From Bacillus zhangzhouensis (lineage in GTDB: Bacteria > Bacillota > Bacilli > Bacillales > Bacillaceae): a stretch of 64,000 bases of DNA. Of the stretch, positions 63,798-64,000 are shown piece by piece. The position numbers and the translations under genes were made by a program. Every line of letters begins with the position of its first letter. The stretch's first letter is position 1. The notes beneath the pieces were generated by a model that saw nothing but the letters and a program-made list of their open reading frames with translations, did not search any database and was not told the origin of the DNA. The stretch lies in NCBI RefSeq assembly GCF_000715205.1, contig NZ_JOTP01000008.1, positions 62,001 through 126,000 on the forward strand. The letters are read 5' to 3'.

Positions 63798-64000
63798 TTA
63801 AAATAAATCAGCGAATTCGTCTGCCGCTTTCTTTTCATTTGTGACAATGATGGTTTCGATTTGCTCAACTGCCTCGTCAAGCATTGGCTCGAAATCAGCA
63901 AAGCTTTCGTAGCGTTCTACTTTTTCAAGCTTTGGTTTCGTTTTAGGCGACGGTGGCGTAAAGATTGTACAGCAATCCTCAAAAGGCTGAATGCTTGTAT
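63798..64000 (-). CDS. thiI: tRNA 4-thiouridine synthetase ThiI (3' end only)
   Basis: The last 66 codons of a gene read toward decreasing coordinates, its 5' part beyond the right window edge. The C-terminal translation [33 protein letters not shown] matches the B. subtilis ThiI end. The pyrophosphatase and THUMP domains lie outside. It makes 4-thiouridine in tRNA and passes sulfur toward thiamine in partnership with a cysteine desulfurase, whose gene normally lies upstream. A sigma-G promoter for sspA lies in the gap. Confidence 0.92.
   Translation of the reverse strand, partial: TSIQPFEDCCTIFTPPSPKTKPKLEKVERYESFADFEPMLDEAVEQIETIIVTNEKKAADEFADLF

Overview
The window is a Firmicute chromosome segment from the genus Bacillus. 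Gene content, gene order and near-identical protein sequences match the dnaB-to-thiI region of Bacillus subtilis, while the details (desaturase cluster, Bce-type locus and amidohydrolase sitting next to the NAD kinase gene) suggest the B. pumilus / B. safensis / B. altitudinis group; that group assignment is inference from remembered gene order and was not tested by a search. Spore genes (sspA, ytfJ, ytrH/ytrI, ytvI, ytaF) confirm an endospore former. No rRNA, tRNA, insertion sequence, prophage or CRISPR array was seen.

Region 1 (1-5.6 kb, minus strand): the 5' most of dnaB, nrdR, a small unknown gene, speD, gapB, coaE and a MntP-like membrane protein. Region 2 (5.8-12 kb): mutM and polA, then the PhoR/PhoP phosphate two-component pair. 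Region 3 (12-24.7 kb): central carbon metabolism: citrate synthase, isocitrate dehydrogenase and malate dehydrogenase in one block, pfkA-pyk, accD-accA and a malic enzyme, with the small membrane proteins ytwI, ytvI and fxsA in between. Region 4 (24.8-35 kb): dnaE, the sporulation pair ytrH/ytrI, nrnA, ytoI, ytkL, an SDR-like protein and an APH-like kinase. Region 5 (35-46 kb): argG-argH, moaB, ackA, ytxK, tpx, ytfJ-ytfI, yteJ-sppA and the NAD kinase.

Region 6 (46-61.6 kb) is the accessory part. It holds the RNA helicase dbpA, the cold/membrane-fluidity system des-desK-desR, a Fur-box-controlled siderophore-binding lipoprotein with no permease nearby, a Bce-type peptide-antibiotic sensing and detoxification locus (bceR, bceS, bceA, bceB), an amidohydrolase, a divergent MarR/quinone-reductase pair, and a LysE-family exporter gene broken by two in-frame TGA codons. 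The Bce locus is split: between bceRS and bceAB sits an opposite-strand pair coding for a PadR repressor and an FtsW/RodA-like (SEDS) membrane protein with an N-terminal HAAS-like domain. Region 7 (61.7-64 kb) returns to the conserved backbone: an acyl-CoA synthetase (ytcI), sspA and the 3' end of thiI.

Regulatory sequence is unusually readable here: two CcpN-type boxes at gapB, a perfect cre plus a CodY-like box at ackA, a DesR-type palindrome at des, a perfect 7-1-7 Fur box, a BceR-type inverted repeat at bceAB, sigma-W (sppA), sigma-E (ytrH) and sigma-G (sspA) promoters, and overlapping divergent promoters with MarR-type palindromes. Two copies of a dispersed palindromic element (about 80 and 120 bp) lie beside ytpI and between ytfJ and tpx. 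The most unusual items are the split Bce locus with its SEDS/PadR insert, the exporter gene with two TGA codons in an otherwise intact frame, and the paired repeat elements.
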